Shown here in pieces: positions 1 to 9,706 of a stretch of DNA of 22,529 nt. The notes beneath the pieces were generated by a model. The model saw only the letters and a list, made by a program, of their open reading frames with translations, was not told the DNA's origin and did not search any database. Source of the DNA: an uncultured Streptococcus sp. (lineage in GTDB: Bacteria > Bacillota > Bacilli > Lactobacillales > Streptococcaceae); contig CAKQBM010000010.1 of the NCBI GenBank assembly GCA_934216185.1, forward strand, positions 1 to 22,529, given 5' to 3'. A program made the position numbers and the translations under genes. Numbering within the stretch: position 1 is the stretch's first letter; each line of letters starts with the position of its first letter.

Positions 1-588
<588 letters not shown>

Positions 589-612
589 AATTTAGAAAAT
601 AGGTACAAGAAA

Positions 613-927
613 ATGATGTTAAAACCTTCTATTGATACCTTGCTCGACAAGGTTCCTTCAAAATATTCACTCGTAATCTTGGAAGCAAAACGTGCCCATG
701 AATTGGAAGCAGGTGCGCCAGCAACTCAAGGTTTCAAGTCTGAAAAATCAACTCTTCGCGCTTTAGAAGAAATCGAATCAGGAAACGTTACAATTCACCC
801 AGATCCAGAAGGAAAACGTGAAGCAGTGCGTCGCCGTATCGAAGAAGAAAAACGCCGCAAAGAAGAAGAAGAAAAGAAAATCAAAGAGCAAATCGCTAAA
901 GAAAAAGAAGATGGTGAAAAAATTTAA
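613..927 (+). CDS. rpoZ: RNA polymerase omega subunit
   Basis: Small accessory subunit that binds the beta-prime C-terminus and helps RNA polymerase assembly. The 104-residue protein opens with [27 protein letters not shown], the conserved omega core; the first ~55 residues match the fold, followed by a spacer and a highly charged Lys/Glu-rich tail (about residues 75-104, predicted helical or coiled coil) common in streptococcal omegas. The start is a tandem ATGATG (613 and 616) with only a weak AGG upstream at 601-603; either ATG could be used, changing the product by one Met. It lies between gmk and priA, as in other Firmicutes. Confidence 0.95.
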
Positions 928-992
928 GGTTGGGGGGACTCAATCTTATTTTTTCTATTGCAAGAATGTACTGACAAGGAGGAGGTGAGAAG

Positions 993-3389
993 ATGGCTAT
1001 AGCCAAGATTATCGTAGATGTGCCCTTGATGCAGACGGACCAGCCCTATAGTTATAGGATTCCGGAGGAATTTGAGGGAATGCTAGAAGTTGGGATGCGG
1101 GTCCATGTGCCTTTTGGTAAGGGCAATCGCCTGATTCAAGGGATTGTTCTTGGTTTGGAGTCTCAATCAGACGAAGGAGAGATGGAGCAAGATTTAAAAG
1201 ATATTGCTGAGGTGTTGGATTTTTCTCCTGTTCTCACGCAAGAACAACTCTGGCTTGCTGAGGAGTTACGCAAGTCCGTCTTCTCCTATAAAATCTCCAT
1301 CCTCAAGGCTATGCTACCAGGATTTCTGAACTCCAGCTATGATAAGATTCTCTATCCTCTGGCAGGTCTGAGTCAGGAAGACCGAGAGCGCTTGTTTGGT
1401 TCAGAGGATTCGCTTGCCTTTTCTTCACTAGACCTTGCCAAACAAGCCGAAATGATGCGTTTGACTAGAAAAGGTTTGCTTGGTCTGGAATATCAGGCGA
1501 TCGATCAAAAGAAGGTCAAGACCCAGTCTTGGTATGAGGTTGACCTTGCTCAATTAGAAGGTGTTGAGATTTCTACACGCGCCAAGAAAAAATTAGAACT
1601 GAGAGACTATTTACTGTCTCATCCTGAGAGTGCTTCCTTGGCTAGTTTGTTAGAGTCCTACTCACGGGAGCAAGTCAACTTCTTTGTGGAACAAGGTGCT
1701 GTTACCATAGTCCAAAAGGAAGTTCAACGCTCGGCTGTTTATTTTGAAGGCATTGAGGCAAGTCAGCCTTTGGAGTTGAATCCAGAGCAAAGACAGGCGC
1801 GTGATGCGGTTGTCAGTGCGATTGGCAGTCATCAGCCTCCCTTCCTCCTTCAAGGGATTACAGGAAGTGGGAAGACAGAGGTTTACTTGCAGATTATCCA
1901 AGAGGCTTTGGACAAGGGCAAGACAGCTATTTTACTGGTGCCTGAGATCTCCTTGACTCCTCAGATGACGGAGCGTTTTATTGCACGTTTTGGAGGCAAG
2001 GTAGCCATTCTTCACTCAGGCCTGTCCAATGGTGAAAAGTATGATGAATGGCGCAAGGTCGAGCGTGGCGATGCCCAAGTTGTGGTTGGTGCCAGATCGG
2101 CCATCTTTGCTCCGCTGAAAAATCTGGGTGTCATGATTATTGATGAAGAGCATGAAGCGACTTATAAGCAGGACAGCAATCCCCGTTACCATGCCAGAGA
2201 AGTAGCAATTTTACGGGCCCAGTACAATCAAGCGGCTCTGGTGCTTGGGTCTGCGACACCAAGTCTGGAAAGCCGTGCTCGCGCTGGCAAAGGTGTCTAT
2301 CAACACTTACGTCTGACCCAACGAGCCAATCCTTTGGCTAGGATCCCTGAGGTTCAAGTAATTGACTTTCGAGACTATATCGGACAAAATGAGACGTCAA
2401 ACTTTACGCCTCCTTTGCTGGAAGCCATCCAAGACCGTCTGGCTAAAAAAGAGCAGGTAGTTCTCATGCTCAATCGCCGTGGTTATTCTAGCTTTGTCAT
2501 GTGTCGGGAGTGTGGAACTGTGGATACTTGTCCCAACTGTGATATATCCTTGACCTTGCATATGGATACCAAGACCATGAACTGCCATTATTGTGGCTTT
2601 TCGAAGGATATTCCTCAGAGCTGTCCCAACTGTAAGAGTCGCAGTATTCGTTACTATGGGACAGGAACTCAGAAGGCTTATGACGAGCTGGCAGAACTCT
2701 TTCCCCATGCACGCATTCTACGCATGGATGTGGATACGACTCGTAAGAAAGGTAGTCATCAAGCTCTGCTTGACCAGTTTGGTCGAGGGGAAGCAGATAT
2801 TTTACTTGGTACTCAGATGATTGCCAAGGGTTTGGATTTTCCCAATGTAACCTTAGTCGGAGTGCTCAATGCGGATACGGCATTGAATTTACCTGATTTC
2901 CGTTCTTCTGAAAGAACCTTCCAGCTCTTGACTCAGGTTGCGGGCCGTGCAGGCCGGGCTGAAAAAGCAGGTCAGGTCTTGATACAGTCTTACAATCCGC
3001 AACACTATGCTATTCGATTTGCCAAGGATCAGGATTACGAAGGCTTTTATGCTTATGAAATGGGAATTAGACGACAACTTGGTTATCCGCCTTACTATTT
3101 CACCATTGGTATTACCCTTTCTCATAAGAGAGAAGAAGAGGTGGTCAAACGTGCTTATGAAGTTATGAACATCTTGCGGTCAGGCTTGTCAGAGACCAGT
3201 AAGATTCTCGGGCCAACGCCTAAACCGATTGCTCGTACCCACAACCTCTATCATTACCAGATTTTGATTAAATACCGTTTAGAAGATGAGCTGGGGCCGA
3301 CCCTCAACCAGGTTCTGGCCTTGACTCAAGAACGGGAAAATAGTGAGCTCCGTCTCAGCATTGACCATGAGCCACAGCAATTTTTATAA
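993..3389 (+). CDS. priA: Primosomal protein N' (replication restart helicase PriA)
   Basis: A superfamily 2 3'-to-5' DNA helicase that recognises stalled forks and D-loops and reloads the replicative helicase. 798 residues, normal for a Gram-positive PriA. The N-terminal 3'-end-binding domain (about 1-110) is followed by a winged-helix region, Walker A GITGSGKT (288-295), Walker B box DEEH (384-387) and motif III GSATPS (about 409-414). Eight cysteines, C504, C507, C513, C516, C531, C534, C544 and C547, form the two zinc sites that mark PriA. The late helicase motif TQVAGRAGRAEKAG is motif VI. The start is set by a strong AGGAGG around 978-986. A 65-bp gap after rpoZ shows no terminator, so it probably belongs to the same transcript. 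Confidence 0.97.
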   Translation: MAIAKIIVDVPLMQTDQPYSYRIPEEFEGMLEVGMRVHVPFGKGNRLIQGIVLGLESQSDEGEMEQDLKDIAEVLDFSPVLTQEQLWLAEELRKSVFSYKISILKAMLPGFLNSSYDKILYPLAGLSQEDRERLFGSEDSLAFSSLDLAKQAEMMRLTRKGLLGLEYQAIDQKKVKTQSWYEVDLAQLEGVEISTRAKKKLELRDYLLSHPESASLASLLESYSREQVNFFVEQGAVTIVQKEVQRSAVYFEGIEASQPLELNPEQRQARDAVVSAIGSHQPPFLLQGITGSGKTEVYLQIIQEALDKGKTAILLVPEISLTPQMTERFIARFGGKVAILHSGLSNGEKYDEWRKVERGDAQVVVGARSAIFAPLKNLGVMIIDEEHEATYKQDSNPRYHAREVAILRAQYNQAALVLGSATPSLESRARAGKGVYQHLRLTQRANPLARIPEVQVIDFRDYIGQNETSNFTPPLLEAIQDRLAKKEQVVLMLNRRGYSSFVMCRECGTVDTCPNCDISLTLHMDTKTMNCHYCGFSKDIPQSCPNCKSRSIRYYGTGTQKAYDELAELFPHARILRMDVDTTRKKGSHQALLDQFGRGEADILLGTQMIAKGLDFPNVTLVGVLNADTALNLPDFRSSERTFQLLTQVAGRAGRAEKAGQVLIQSYNPQHYAIRFAKDQDYEGFYAYEMGIRRQLGYPPYYFTIGITLSHKREEEVVKRAYEVMNILRSGLSETSKILGPTPKPIARTHNLYHYQILIKYRLEDELGPTLNQVLALTQERENSELRLSIDHEPQQFL

Positions 3390-3401
3390 GAAGGAGAAGA
3401 T

Positions 3402-4337
3402 ATGACAAAATTAATCTTTATGGGGACCCCCGACTTTTCAGCAACAGTCTTAAAAGGACTTTTGACAGATGACCGTTACGAAATTCTAGCCGTTGTGACC
3501 CAGCCGGACCGCGCTGTCGGCCGTAAAAAAGTGATTCAAGAAACTCCAGTCAAGCAGGCTGCCAAAGAAGCAGGACTTCCTATCTACCAACCTGAAAAAT
3601 TATCTGGAAGTCCAGAGATGGAATCTCTTATGAAACTAGGAGCAGATGGAATCGTGACTGCTGCTTTTGGGCAGTTTCTTCCAAGTAAACTTCTTGATAG
3701 CATGGACTTTGCGGTCAATGTTCACGCCTCCCTCCTTCCTAAACACCGTGGTGGCGCTCCTATCCATTACGCCTTGATTCAAGGGGATGAGGAAGCTGGT
3801 GTGACCATTATGGAAATGGTCAAGGAAATGGATGCAGGAGATATGATTTCTCGTCGCAGCATCCCTATAACAGATGAGGACAATGTTGGTACCTTATTTG
3901 AGAAATTAGCGCTTGTTGGTCGTGATTTGCTTTTGGACACCCTTCCTGGCTATATTGCTGGGGAGATCAAACCTGTGCCTCAAGATCCAAGTCAGGTTAC
4001 TTTCTCGCCAAATATCAAACCCGAGGAAGAAAAATTGGACTGGACTAAAACCAATCGTCAACTCTTCAACCAAATCCGTGGAATGAATCCGTGCCCTGTT
4101 GCCCATACTTTCCTCAAGGGAGACCGCTTTAAGATTTATGAAGCTCTACCAGTAGAAGGTCAGGGTAATCCGGGTGAAATCCTCTCTATTGGCAAGAAAG
4201 AATTGATTGTCGCAACGGCTGAAGGAGCTTTGTCTCTCAAACAAGTTCAGCCAGCTGGTAAACCTAAGATGGACATTGCTTCCTTCCTCAACGGAGTTGG
4301 ACGTACATTGACTGTAGGAGAACGATTTGGTGACTAA
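3402..4337 (+). CDS. fmt: Methionyl-tRNA formyltransferase
   Basis: Cytosolic enzyme that formylates Met on initiator tRNA using 10-formyl-tetrahydrofolate, needed for efficient translation initiation. 311 residues, standard length. The N-terminal Rossmann-like domain carries MGTPDFS at the start and the family signature [16 protein letters not shown]; catalytic residues fit N106, H108 and D144 (in MDAGD), equivalent to E. coli N108, H110 and D146. The C-terminal OB-fold domain (about 205-311) contains the expected [11 protein letters not shown] segment. An AAGGAG at 3391-3396 lies 12 bp after the priA stop and precedes the ATG. The end overlaps the rsmB start by 8 nt. Confidence 0.97.
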   Translation: MTKLIFMGTPDFSATVLKGLLTDDRYEILAVVTQPDRAVGRKKVIQETPVKQAAKEAGLPIYQPEKLSGSPEMESLMKLGADGIVTAAFGQFLPSKLLDSMDFAVNVHASLLPKHRGGAPIHYALIQGDEEAGVTIMEMVKEMDAGDMISRRSIPITDEDNVGTLFEKLALVGRDLLLDTLPGYIAGEIKPVPQDPSQVTFSPNIKPEEEKLDWTKTNRQLFNQIRGMNPCPVAHTFLKGDRFKIYEALPVEGQGNPGEILSIGKKELIVATAEGALSLKQVQPAGKPKMDIASFLNGVGRTLTVGERFGD

Positions 4338-5643
4338 AGTAGAAACGGCTAGAAGTTTAGCCCTAGCAGTATTAGAGGATGTTTTTATCAATCAAGCATA
4401 CTCAAATATCGCCTTAAATAAACACCTCAAGGGGAGTCAGCTCTCTGCAGCAGACAAGGGCTTGGTGACCGAGCTGGTCTATGGAACGGTAGCCCGTAAA
4501 CTGACTCTGGAATGGTACCTATCCCATTTTATCGAGGACAGAGACCAGTTAGATAGTTGGCTTTATGTCCTGCTTCTTATGAGTGCCTACCAGTTCCGCT
4601 ATTTGGATAAGATTCCAGACCATGCTGTGGTCAATGAAGCGGTAGAACTAGCCAAAGTCCGTAAAAAAGGCAGTGAAAAATTGGTCAATGCAGTCCTTCG
4701 CCGTATCTTGCGTGAAGGCTGGCCAGATATTGCCAGCATCAAACGAAAAAACAAGCGTGATTCCATTGCCTATTCTCTACCGGTTTGGCTGGTGTCTAAA
4801 CTTAAGGAAGAATACGGAGAGGAGCGAGCACAAGCCATCTTTGAAAGCCTCTTGGTGCGAAATAAGGCCAGCATCCGAGTGACTGATTTAAGTCGAAAAG
4901 AGGAAATTCAAGCCTTGTTAGAGGCTAGTGATTCATCCTTGTCTCCTTCTGGTCTGGTCAAGGAGCAAGGGCATTTTGCAGGACATGATTTGTTTGCGGA
5001 GGGAGCCATTACCATCCAAGATGAGTCCAGTCAATTGGTTGCTCCGACTCTTGATTTACAAGGGGATGAGCAGGTTCTAGATGCCTGTGCTGCTCCGGGT
5101 GGGAAAACATCCCATATAGCCTCTTATCTTACGACAGGTCAGGTTACTGCACTAGATCTTTATGACCATAAGTTGGAATTGATCCAAGAAAATGCGGAGC
5201 GTTTGGGGGTCGCAGAACGGGTTCAAACGCAAAAATTGGATGCCAGAAAGGTGCATGAGTTTTTTGGTCAGAATTCCTTTGACAAGATTCTAGTAGATGC
5301 TCCCTGTTCAGGAATCGGTCTTTTGCGCCGAAAACCAGACATCAAATACAATAAAGAAACGGCAGATTTCGCGTCCTTGCAGGAAATTCAGCTAGAAATA
5401 TTAGGTAGTGTTTGTCAAACACTAGGCAAAGGTGGTATAATAACTTATAGTACCTGTACTATTGTCTCAGAGGAGAATTTTCAAGTCGTTAAGGCCTTTT
5501 TAGAAAGTCATCCCGAGTTCGAGCAGGTAAAACTAGAACATGAATGTAAGGATATCATGAAAGACGGCTGTATCCTCATTACACCTGAATTGTATGGAAG
5601 TGATGGATTCTTCATCAGTCAATTTCGCAAGATATCAGATTAG
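4330..5643 (+). CDS. rsmB: 16S rRNA (cytosine-967-C5)-methyltransferase RsmB/Sun
   Basis: AdoMet-dependent m5C methyltransferase acting on 16S rRNA (E. coli position C967). From the GTG at 4330 the protein is 437 residues: an N-terminal NusB-like RNA-binding domain (about 1-135) and a C-terminal Rossmann methyltransferase domain. Visible motifs are the AdoMet site [10 protein letters not shown] (251-260), motif IV DAPCSG with C326, and STC with C376, matching the two-cysteine mechanism of this family. GTG 4330 is chosen because AGGAG at 4316-4320 lies 9 nt upstream; a TTG at 4327 is in frame but closer to the ribosome site. The start overlaps the fmt stop, suggesting translational coupling. 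Confidence 0.95.
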   Translation: MTKVETARSLALAVLEDVFINQAYSNIALNKHLKGSQLSAADKGLVTELVYGTVARKLTLEWYLSHFIEDRDQLDSWLYVLLLMSAYQFRYLDKIPDHAVVNEAVELAKVRKKGSEKLVNAVLRRILREGWPDIASIKRKNKRDSIAYSLPVWLVSKLKEEYGEERAQAIFESLLVRNKASIRVTDLSRKEEIQALLEASDSSLSPSGLVKEQGHFAGHDLFAEGAITIQDESSQLVAPTLDLQGDEQVLDACAAPGGKTSHIASYLTTGQVTALDLYDHKLELIQENAERLGVAERVQTQKLDARKVHEFFGQNSFDKILVDAPCSGIGLLRRKPDIKYNKETADFASLQEIQLEILGSVCQTLGKGGIITYSTCTIVSEENFQVVKAFLESHPEFEQVKLEHECKDIMKDGCILITPELYGSDGFFISQFRKISD

Positions 5644-5657
5644 GAAGGAACTGACAC

Positions 5658-6398
5658 ATGGAAATTTCATTATTAACAGATGTTGGTCAGAAACGAACAA
5701 ATAACCAAGACTATGTCAACCACTATGTCAATAGAGCTGGGCGTACCATGATTATTTTAGCTGATGGGATGGGAGGTCATCGCGCAGGGAATATCGCTAG
5801 TGAAATGGCGGTAACAGACCTAGGTATAGCTTGGGTTGATACCCAGATCGATACAGTCAATGAAGTGCGTGAATGGTTCACCCATTACCTAGAAATTGAA
5901 AATCAAAAGATTCATCAACTTGGACAAGATGAAGCTTACAGAGGTATGGGAACGACTTTGGAAGTCCTTGCTATTATTGATAATCAGGCGATCTATGCTC
6001 ATATTGGTGATTCGCGTATCGGCTTGATTCGCGGAGAAGAATACCATCAGTTGACGAGCGACCATTCTTTGGTCAATGAATTGCTCAAGGCTGGTCAATT
6101 GACACCAGAAGAGGCAGAAGCTCATCCTCAAAAAAATATCATCACTCAGTCTATTGGGCAAAAAGATGAAATTCAGCCTGATTTTGGGACAGTCATTCTT
6201 GAGTCAGGTGATTATCTCTTGCTCAATAGCGATGGCTTGACCAATATGATTTCAGGCAGTGAGATTCGTGATATTGTAACCAGTGATATTCCTTTAGCAG
6301 ATAAGACGGAGACACTTATTCGTTTTGCTAACAATGCAGGAGGTTTAGACAACATTACGGTTGCCCTTGTTTCTATGAACGAGGAGGATGCAGAATGA
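5658..6398 (+). CDS. phpP: PP2C-type Ser/Thr protein phosphatase PhpP (Stp1)
   Basis: Cytosolic manganese-dependent phosphatase that reverses phosphorylation by the adjacent kinase StkP. The 246-residue protein shows the PP2C metal-site motifs in order: RTNNQDY (D18), [10 protein letters not shown] (D36, G37), GDSR (117-120), SDGLTNM (D192) and GGLDNITV (D231, N232). D192 and D231 coincide with residues reported as essential in pneumococcal PhpP. A GGAAGGA just after the rsmB stop serves as ribosome site. The last codons overlap the stkP start (ATGA), so phosphatase and kinase are translationally coupled. Confidence 0.97.
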   Translation: MEISLLTDVGQKRTNNQDYVNHYVNRAGRTMIILADGMGGHRAGNIASEMAVTDLGIAWVDTQIDTVNEVREWFTHYLEIENQKIHQLGQDEAYRGMGTTLEVLAIIDNQAIYAHIGDSRIGLIRGEEYHQLTSDHSLVNELLKAGQLTPEEAEAHPQKNIITQSIGQKDEIQPDFGTVILESGDYLLLNSDGLTNMISGSEIRDIVTSDIPLADKTETLIRFANNAGGLDNITVALVSMNEEDAE

Positions 6399-8296
6399 TC
6401 CAAATCGGCAAGATTTTTGCCGGACGCTATCGGATTGTGAAACAGATTGGCCGAGGAGGCATGGCAGATGTCTATTTGGCCAAGGATTTAATTCTAGACG
6501 GAGAAGAAGTGGCAGTGAAGGTCCTAAGGACCAACTACCAGACGGACCCGATAGCTGTAGCTCGTTTTCAACGTGAAGCGAGAGCTATGGCAGATCTAGA
6601 CCATCCTCATATCGTTCGGATAACAGATATTGGTGAGGAAGATGGTCAACAGTACCTAGCTATGGAGTATGTGGCTGGACTGGACCTCAAACGCTATATC
6701 AAGGAACACTATCCTCTCTCTAATGAAGAAGCCGTCCGTATTATGGGACAAATCCTCCTAGCCATGCGTTTGGCCCATACTAGAGGAATTGTCCATAGGG
6801 ATTTGAAACCTCAAAATATCCTTTTGACACCAGATGGGACTGCTAAGGTCACAGACTTTGGGATTGCGGTAGCCTTTGCAGAGACGAGTCTGACTCAGAC
6901 TAACTCGATGCTAGGTTCGGTGCATTACTTGTCCCCAGAGCAGGCGCGTGGCTCTAAGGCGACTGTGCAGAGTGATATCTATGCCATGGGGATTATTTTC
7001 TATGAGATGCTGACAGGCCATATCCCTTATGACGGGGATAGCGCGGTGACCATTGCCCTCCAGCATTTCCAAAAACCACTGCCGTCCGTTATTGCAGAAA
7101 ATCCATCTGTATCTCAGGCTTTAGAAAATGTTATTATCAAGGCAACTGCTAAGAAATTGACAGATCGCTATAAATCAGTTGCTGAAATGTATGTGGATTT
7201 GTCTAGTAGTTTGTCTTATAATCGTCGTAATGAACCAAAGCTGGTCTTTGACGATGCGACTAAGGCGGACACCAAGACTCTACCAAAAGTATCCCAGAGC
7301 ACCTTGACTTCGATTCCTAAGGTGCAAACACAAAGTCCGAAGCCACAGACTGCGAAGCCGAGTCAGCATGTTTCAGAAGACAATTACGCAAGCAAGCCTC
7401 TTAAGAAACGGAAATTTAGAGTTCGGTATATGATTTTGTTGGCCAGCATTGTATTGGTGGCAGCTTCTCTGATTTGGATATTATCCAGAACTCCTGCAAC
7501 CATTGCCATTCCAGATGTGGCAGGTCAGACAGTTGCGGAGGCCAAGGAAACGCTCAAGAAAGTCAATTTTGAGATTGGCGAGGAGAAATCAGAGGCTAGT
7601 GAAAAGGTGGAAGAAGGGCGGATTATCCGTACAGATCCTGAAGCTGGAAAGACTCGAAAAGAAGGTTCGAAAATCAATTTGGTTGTCTCATCAGGCAAGC
7701 AATCCTTCCAATTGAGTAACTATATCGGCCGTAAATCGACAGATGTTATCGCAGAACTCAAGCAGAAGAAGGTTCCTGAAAATCTCATCAAGATTGAGGA
7801 AGAAGAATCAAGTGAGAGCGAAGCAGGAACTGTTCTCAGACAGAGTCCAGCTGCCGGAACAACCTATGATTTGAGCAAGGCCTCAACGATTACCTTAACC
7901 GTTGCTAAGAAAGTAACCAGCGTTGCTATGCCAAGTTATATAGGATCTAGTCTTGAATTTACTAAAAACAATCTCGTTCAAATTGTTGGTATTAAAGAAG
8001 CCAATATTGAAGTTGTAGAAGTGTCGACAGCTCCTGATGGAACTGCTGAGGGTACAGTAGTTGAACAGAGTCCAAAGGCGGGTGAGAAGGTTGATTTGAC
8101 TAAGACGCGCGTCAAGATTTCAATCTACAAACCAAAAACACCGCCGTCAACGTCATCATCAGCACCATCCCAACGTGGAAACCAAGGTTCTACTACGACA
8201 CCAAGTCAGGGGAACCAACAAGGAAATCAACGAGGGAATGCACCTGCTACGACTCAATCAAGTAGTGAAGGCAACCACGAAAATTCTCGTGATTAA
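6395..8296 (+). CDS. stkP: PASTA-domain Ser/Thr kinase StkP (PknB type), three-PASTA variant
   Basis: Membrane receptor kinase that senses peptidoglycan or lipid II through extracellular PASTA domains and controls division and wall synthesis. Of 633 residues, 12-270 form the kinase: GRGGMADVY glycine loop, K42, HRDLKPQN with D136, DFG at 154-156, activation-loop T167 and T169, and SPEQARG. A linker rich in Lys, Gln and Pro leads to one membrane span (about 345-364). Three PASTA domains follow (about 366-434, 437-506, 508-579), then a polar Ser/Thr/Gln/Asn/Gly tail (580-633). Pneumococcal StkP as I know it has 659 residues, four PASTA domains and a very short tail, so one domain is missing here and a tail added. 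GAGGAGG at 6381-6387 sets the start. It is the last gene of the gmk operon. Confidence 0.96.
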   Translation: MIQIGKIFAGRYRIVKQIGRGGMADVYLAKDLILDGEEVAVKVLRTNYQTDPIAVARFQREARAMADLDHPHIVRITDIGEEDGQQYLAMEYVAGLDLKRYIKEHYPLSNEEAVRIMGQILLAMRLAHTRGIVHRDLKPQNILLTPDGTAKVTDFGIAVAFAETSLTQTNSMLGSVHYLSPEQARGSKATVQSDIYAMGIIFYEMLTGHIPYDGDSAVTIALQHFQKPLPSVIAENPSVSQALENVIIKATAKKLTDRYKSVAEMYVDLSSSLSYNRRNEPKLVFDDATKADTKTLPKVSQSTLTSIPKVQTQSPKPQTAKPSQHVSEDNYASKPLKKRKFRVRYMILLASIVLVAASLIWILSRTPATIAIPDVAGQTVAEAKETLKKVNFEIGEEKSEASEKVEEGRIIRTDPEAGKTRKEGSKINLVVSSGKQSFQLSNYIGRKSTDVIAELKQKKVPENLIKIEEEESSESEAGTVLRQSPAAGTTYDLSKASTITLTVAKKVTSVAMPSYIGSSLEFTKNNLVQIVGIKEANIEVVEVSTAPDGTAEGTVVEQSPKAGEKVDLTKTRVKISIYKPKTPPSTSSSAPSQRGNQGSTTTPSQGNQQGNQRGNAPATTQSSSEGNHENSRD

Positions 8297-8299
8297 ACG

Positions 8300-8335
8300 A
8301 ATCTTTGTCATGATTTCATGGCAAAGATTTTTTTT
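8300..8335 (+). terminator. Intrinsic terminator after stkP
   Basis: The arms at 8300-8313 and 8316-8329 (AATCTTTGTCATGA and TCATGGCAAAGATT) pair over 14 positions with one G-T wobble, closed by a two-base centre, and are followed by a run of eight T. It starts 4 bp after the stkP stop and should end the gmk-stkP transcript. Confidence 0.88.
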
Positions 8336-8346
8336 GACTCCAGATT

Positions 8347-8357
8347 TGTGATAGAAT
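8347..8357 (+). promoter_or_regulatory. Extended -10 promoter of the ThrE-type pair
   Basis: TGTGATAGAAT reads as the Gram-positive TRTGn extension followed by TAGAAT. The TTGACT at 8334-8339 is only 12 bp away, too close for a standard -35, so the extension probably carries promoter strength. The predicted start near 8364 gives a leader of about 20 nt before the ATG at 8385. The same sequence recurs upstream of mvaS. Confidence 0.55.
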
Positions 8358-8384
8358 AGAAGGAGTTGATAAAAGGAGGCAAGC

Positions 8385-9143
8385 ATGGAAGAATCAAAAG
8401 AATTAAATGCCGTCATTGATGTGATTATGCTAGCGGGGACTATTCTCCTTAAAAGTGGCTCAGAAATCCATCGTGTAGAAGATACCATGATTCGGATTGC
8501 GCATTCGCAGGGGATTGTGGATTGCAATGTTCTTGCCATGCCTGCTGCAATCTTTTTCTCGATTGAAAATACCAATATTTCGCGAATGAAGCGCGTGACC
8601 TCCTCTTCTTATAACATTGAAAAAGTCTGCGATGTGAACCAGATTTCTCGTCAGCTGGTTGGAGGGCAAATTGATTTAGAGACGGCCTTCAAGCAATTGA
8701 CGGCCTTGCAAGCTCAACCGCTTCCCTATACCAAGTTGCAGGTAACTTTGGCTGCGACCTTTAGTGCTCCTTTCTTTTCGGTTATGTTTAGTGGAAATAT
8801 CTACGACGCACTTGGGGCAGGAGTGGCTACCTTATTTGGTTTTGCCTTTTCCCTCTATGTGGAGAAGTTTATCCGAATTCCCTTTGTAACAGCCTTTGCT
8901 GGAGCCTTTGTCTTTGGGATGATTGCCCAGTTTTGGGCTCGCTACACAGGCTTTCCTTCGACAGCAGATTTGATTATAGCTGGTGCGGTCATGCCTTTTG
9001 TACCAGGAATTGCCTTGACAAATGCGGTTCGGGATATTATGACCAACCACATAAACTCTGGTATGAGTAAGATGTTTGAATCCCTACTCATTACCCTTGC
9101 TTTAGGGGCAGGAACTTCTGTCGCCTTGGTATTGATGAACTAA
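8385..9143 (+). CDS. Threonine/serine exporter ThrE family, N-terminal half (DUF1212-like)
   Basis: Integral membrane protein of 252 residues, likely the larger half of a split ThrE-type exporter of threonine, serine or related small solutes. The soluble N-terminus holds the family signature SGSEIHRVEDTM (24-35). From about residue 115 there are five predicted membrane spans; MPFVPGIALTNAVRDIM (203-219) is the conserved loop-helix motif of the family. AAGGAGG at 8372-8378 fixes the start. The next gene starts 2 bp after the stop and encodes the partner half, so the pair probably forms one transporter. The substrate is inferred from the family and not visible in the sequence. Confidence 0.85.
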   Translation: MEESKELNAVIDVIMLAGTILLKSGSEIHRVEDTMIRIAHSQGIVDCNVLAMPAAIFFSIENTNISRMKRVTSSSYNIEKVCDVNQISRQLVGGQIDLETAFKQLTALQAQPLPYTKLQVTLAATFSAPFFSVMFSGNIYDALGAGVATLFGFAFSLYVEKFIRIPFVTAFAGAFVFGMIAQFWARYTGFPSTADLIIAGAVMPFVPGIALTNAVRDIMTNHINSGMSKMFESLLITLALGAGTSVALVLMN

Positions 9144-9144
9144 T

Positions 9145-9594
9145 ATGACACTAACAACCTTTTTATTACAAGCAGTGGCAAGTCTTCTTGCTATCATCAC
9201 TTTTTTAATCGTACTCAATGTGCAACGCTCTATGCTCTTACCTGGAGGGATTTTGGGCATGGCTGTCTGGCTAATTTATCTCTTGCTCAAGGAACCAACC
9301 AATGTTATTGTAGCTACCTTCATTGCCGCCATTATCGGTTCTTGTGTCAGCCAGATTTTAAGTATTCTTTATAAGACACCTGCAGTGGTTTTTATCTTGG
9401 CCATCTTGGCACCACTGGTTCCGGGATACCTTTCTTATCGGACAACAGCCTTTTTTGTGACAGGTGATTACAGTCACGCCATTGCCAGTGCTACCTTGGT
9501 TGTTATGTTGGCTCTGGTAATTTCCATTGGAATGGCTAGCGGAACAGTGATTCTCAGACTGTATTCCTACTTACGAAAACAGCAAAATCGTTAG
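9145..9594 (+). CDS. Threonine/serine exporter ThrE family, C-terminal half (DUF3815-like)
   Basis: A 149-residue, almost wholly hydrophobic protein with about five membrane spans, matching the small second subunit of split ThrE-type exporters. The segment LAPLVPGYLSYRT (88-100) parallels the MPFVPG motif of the partner, consistent with the pseudo-repeated architecture of the single-chain ThrE. Only one base separates its ATG from the stop of the upstream gene and no clear ribosome site is present, so translation is probably coupled. A terminator follows 9 bp downstream. Confidence 0.82.
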   Translation: MTLTTFLLQAVASLLAIITFLIVLNVQRSMLLPGGILGMAVWLIYLLLKEPTNVIVATFIAAIIGSCVSQILSILYKTPAVVFILAILAPLVPGYLSYRTTAFFVTGDYSHAIASATLVVMLALVISIGMASGTVILRLYSYLRKQQNR

Positions 9595-9602
9595 ACTAAC
9601 AA

Positions 9603-9633
9603 GAGGCTTGATTTGGTGAATCAAGTCTTTTTT
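9603..9633 (+). terminator. Intrinsic terminator after the ThrE-type pair
   Basis: Arms AGGCTTGATT (9604-9613) and AATCAAGTCT (9619-9628) pair with one G-T wobble across a five-base loop, followed by TTTTTT. Confidence 0.87.
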
Positions 9634-9651
9634 CTCTCTTTTACTGCCATT

Positions 9652-9662
9652 TGTGATAGAAT
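9652..9662 (+). promoter_or_regulatory. Extended -10 promoter of mvaS-mvaA
   Basis: TGTGATAGAAT again combines a TRTGn extension with TAGAAT; no good -35 lies 16-18 bp upstream. A start near 9669 leaves about 38 nt of leader to the ATG at 9707 and argues against the in-frame ATG at 9683. Sixteen bases (8344-8359 and 9649-9664) are identical to the promoter before the ThrE pair. Confidence 0.6.
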
Positions 9663-9706
9663 AGTACTGAACGATTTTTTACATGAATGATAAAACAGAG
9701 GTAAAT

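Noticed and set aside
928..992. Possible terminator or promoter between rpoZ and priA
   Set aside because: The T-rich stretch near 948-957 has no stem before it and no convincing -10 is seen; the gap holds only the priA ribosome site.
8334..8357. TTGACT as -35 paired with TAGAAT
   Set aside because: The spacer is only 12 bp; the hexamer also overlaps the terminator T run. The extended -10 is a better explanation.
9683..9706. Upstream ATG as start of mvaS
   Set aside because: It has no ribosome site and lies about 14 nt from the predicted transcript start; the family begins at the ATG at 9707.
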